NCBI GenBank assembly: GCA_903940375.1
Contig: CAJAKT010000460.1
Coordinates: 1-8,586 of the forward strand
Direction: 5' to 3'
DNA from: an uncultured bacterium
GTDB lineage: Bacteria; Actinomycetota; Actinomycetes; S36-B12
DNA: 8,586 bases
This document shows positions 7,043-8,586 of the stretch, piece by piece (position 1 is the stretch's first letter; the number at the start of each line of letters is the position of its first letter). A model generated the notes under the pieces. That model searched no databases. It had not been told where the DNA came from and saw nothing but the letters and a program-made list of their open reading frames with translations. Position numbers and translations under genes: made by a program.

Positions 7043-8154
7043 CTGGCAGTGATCTCAGTTGCAATCTTCGTGTACTCAGCCGTCTTGTCGCCGAGGTCGA
7101 GGATTTGCTCCTGCTGAACAATCTCCGCCGGCGTCATCCCCATGGCTGGGAACTGCTCCGCCAACTTAGCTCCAACGAGGTCCATCGAAGCCTTGTTCGG
7201 GACCTTGGACAGTGCCGTGGTCGCCACCCAAGAGTGGTTCTCAGCATCCAGGATCGAATTCAGGAACGCGTGTGCGGCCTCTTTGTTCTTCGATGACTTC
7301 AGGACCACGACCGTGTCGGCCCAGATGTCACTGCCCTCCTTGGGGAGCACGAACTTGACATCGGGATTCTCCGCGATGGCGTAGCTGCACCAGCCATCCC
7401 ACGCCACGGCCATGACCGACTCACCTGACACGAGCCGGTTGTAGAAGGTGGTGTCGTCATAGGTTAGGAGGTTGGCCTTGGCCGCAATGGTGAGCTCCTT
7501 CGCCTGGGCGAGCTCGTCAGGATCGACCGTGTTGTTTGAATAGCCAAGCTTCTTCAGCGCCGGCAGGAGCAGCCAGCGCTCGCTCCCCAGCATGGTGATC
7601 TTGCCCTTGGTGTCATCCGGCGGTGTCAGGATGGCATCCCAGCTATCGGGCACCTCCTTGACGAGGTCACTCCGGTAGCAGAGACCAGTGGTGCCCCAGG
7701 CGTACGGAATCGAGTAGACGTTGCCGACGTCGTAAGCGAGTTTGCTGGCCTCGGGATAGAGGTTCTTCAGATTCGGAATCGCCGACTGGTCGAGGTGCTC
7801 CAGGAGGCCGGCGCGATCAAGTGCCTGCGCATACTGCCCGGAGACAACTGCAATGTCGATGCCCGAGTCACCGCCAGCCGTCAGCTTGCCCATGATCTCT
7901 TCGTTACTGGCATGGGTCGCCATGGTCACAGGCGTTCCGAACTCCGATGTGAACGACGTCAGAAGGTCGGGGTTCGTGTAGTCGGCCCAGTTCGAGACCG
8001 TAAGCGACTGCTTGGACAGATCGGCTTTCGGATCGAGCGCAGCTGGGGATGCTGAGCTGGCCGTCGAACCACCTCCGCACGCCGTAAGCGCCAAGGCAGC
8101 TACCACCCCGATCGCTCCAGCCATGCTTCCCTTGCGTATCGCACCTACTCGCAT
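7039..8154 (-). CDS. potD: Extracellular substrate-binding lipoprotein, PotD-like
   Basis: This 371-residue protein begins with a basic n-region, a hydrophobic core and a lipobox L23-T24-A25-C26, followed by a Gly/Ser/Ala-rich linker, so it is a membrane-anchored lipoprotein on the outer face. The mature part follows the PotD fold: LTVSNWADYTNPDLL (51-65), VYSIPYAWGTTGLCY (146-160), ALKKLGYS (199-206) and KEGSDIWAD (272-280). By remembered comparison with E. coli PotD, Trp56, Tyr59, Trp252, Trp278 and Asp280 match residues that cradle the polyamine chain and one amino group. The acidic residues at the other end (Asp168, Glu171 of PotD) correspond to Ser191 and Trp194. The ligand may thus be a cation with one charged end rather than a diamine. 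The ATG start at 8154 has GGGAG 6 nt upstream. It is the first gene of the transporter operon. Naming it potD states family, not proven substrate. Confidence 0.9.
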   Translation of the reverse strand: MRVGAIRKGSMAGAIGVVAALALTACGGGSTASSASPAALDPKADLSKQSLTVSNWADYTNPDLLTSFTSEFGTPVTMATHASNEEIMGKLTAGGDSGIDIAVVSGQYAQALDRAGLLEHLDQSAIPNLKNLYPEASKLAYDVGNVYSIPYAWGTTGLCYRSDLVKEVPDSWDAILTPPDDTKGKITMLGSERWLLLPALKKLGYSNNTVDPDELAQAKELTIAAKANLLTYDDTTFYNRLVSGESVMAVAWDGWCSYAIAENPDVKFVLPKEGSDIWADTVVVLKSSKNKEAAHAFLNSILDAENHSWVATTALSKVPNKASMDLVGAKLAEQFPAMGMTPAEIVQQEQILDLGDKTAEYTKIATEITAS

Positions 8155-8263
8155 GTCGTGCTCCCATCTGGCCGCGGCTGACCGTCCATCTGGGCGGAGA
8201 CGCCTGACGATTGGATTGAAGAACCTGTCGGATTGACTGGTCGTGGTGCGGTATTTGTATTCT

Positions 8264-8278
8264 GTCGATCGATCGATA
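8264..8278. repeat. CGAT tandem repeat, putative operator of transporter operon
   Basis: Read toward the transporter, the tract is TATCGATCGATCGAC. It contains the same GATCGATCGAC string found in the GcvT-like promoter. It lies roughly 10-24 bp downstream of the predicted transcription start. Third member of the shared repeat set. Confidence 0.58.
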
Positions 8279-8293
8279 GAGAACGAATGCCGA

Positions 8294-8323
8294 ACGATAA
8301 CCTCGGGATGAGCGGCGCGTCAA
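8294..8323 (-). promoter_or_regulatory. Predicted promoter of the PotD-like transporter operon
   Basis: On the reverse strand TTGACG (8318-8323) is followed after 18 bp by TATCGT (8294-8299), a 4 of 6 match to the -10 consensus. Transcription would start near 8288, giving a leader of about 134 nt. A direct repeat of TCCTTGA (12 bp apart, 8320-8338) overlaps the -35 box and could be an activator site. Confidence 0.5.
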
Positions 8324-8469
8324 GGACTTTTTCAAGGATGTCGGTACTGGCTGCACCTGACCTCACGGATCCCACCCTCGACAAGGGTTTACCCAGTCCA
8401 CGCACGGCTGCCTACGCGGCTCACGAGCGCGGGTAGGGGCGGACCATCACCGCCAAGGACCGCGGCCTG

Positions 8470-8586
8470 ATGGCCGAACGCGGTCCCCTGCGGGCCGTCA
8501 CCCTCGCCGTCATCACCTGGTTCTCGATCTACGTCGTCGTCATCACCGTGTCCGTGATCCCCGAGTGCGGCATCGGCATGTGCCCC
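8470..8586 (+). CDS. Unidentified membrane protein, N-terminal part (truncated by window edge)
   Basis: Thirty-nine codons run from ATG at 8470 to the window end with nearly every third position G or C, which is a good sign of coding. The product starts MAERGPLRAV, has a hydrophobic segment at about residues 8-31 (rich in Val, Ile and Thr, with Trp and Tyr) and then a Cys-containing stretch ECGIGMC. It would be an inner-membrane protein or one subunit of one. AAGGA (8455-8459) lies 10 nt upstream of the ATG. The nine codons before the ATG have the same codon bias but contain no ATG, GTG or TTG, and a TAG at 8434-8436 closes the frame. The start may therefore be misjudged, or the gene may have lost its 5' end. 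I do not recognise the family. Confidence 0.45.
   Translation, partial: MAERGPLRAVTLAVITWFSIYVVVITVSVIPECGIGMCP

Noticed and set aside
8233..8436. A 67-codon plus-strand open frame upstream of the right-edge gene
   Set aside because: It covers the transporter promoter and its repeat tract and shows no coding bias. The product is not recognisable.

Overview
This window is high-GC DNA with GTG and TTG start codons, strong GC bias at third codon positions, and a PotD-like lipoprotein with an LTAC lipobox. This fits an actinobacterium. The genus cannot be read from the sequence alone. The content is a compact catabolic and transport cluster: seven complete or nearly complete genes in three transcription units, plus a partial gene at the right edge.

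Layout. (1) Minus strand, 1-1763: a nitrilase-superfamily amidohydrolase (873-1763), then the N-terminal 274 codons of a trimethylamine-dehydrogenase-like flavoprotein (1-824, cut by the left edge). (2) 1764-2162: a divergent control region. (3) Plus strand, 2163-4309: a stand-alone GcvT-type tetrahydrofolate aminomethyltransferase, then a PurU-type formyltetrahydrofolate deformylase. (4) Minus strand, 8154-4322: a four-gene polyamine-type ABC importer in the order binding lipoprotein, permease B, permease C, ATPase. Its start and stop codons overlap. It converges on purU with only 12 bp between stop codons. (5) 8155-8469: control region of the transporter and a stretch without a clear gene. 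(6) 8470-8586, plus strand: the start of an unidentified membrane protein.

How the parts may work together (inference). The importer would bring in a cationic nitrogen compound. The flavoprotein would oxidise an N-methyl or similar C-N bond. The GcvT-like protein would capture the one-carbon unit on tetrahydrofolate. After conversion to 10-formyl-THF by an enzyme not present here, PurU would release formate and regenerate THF. The nitrilase-family enzyme would cleave an amide or nitrile bond somewhere in the route. The substrate is not identifiable. The flavoprotein keeps the cysteine that carries covalent FMN in trimethylamine dehydrogenase but has lost several residues of that enzyme's substrate pocket, so trimethylamine itself is unlikely.

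The most notable non-coding signal is regulatory. All three transcription units have a TTGACG -35 box, a plausible -10 element 17-18 bp away, and, just downstream of the predicted transcription start, a tract of tandem CGAN tetranucleotides (CGATCGATCGA-type, self-complementary). The same arrangement at three promoters, two of them back to back and one 6 kb away, suggests that one unidentified regulator controls the cluster.
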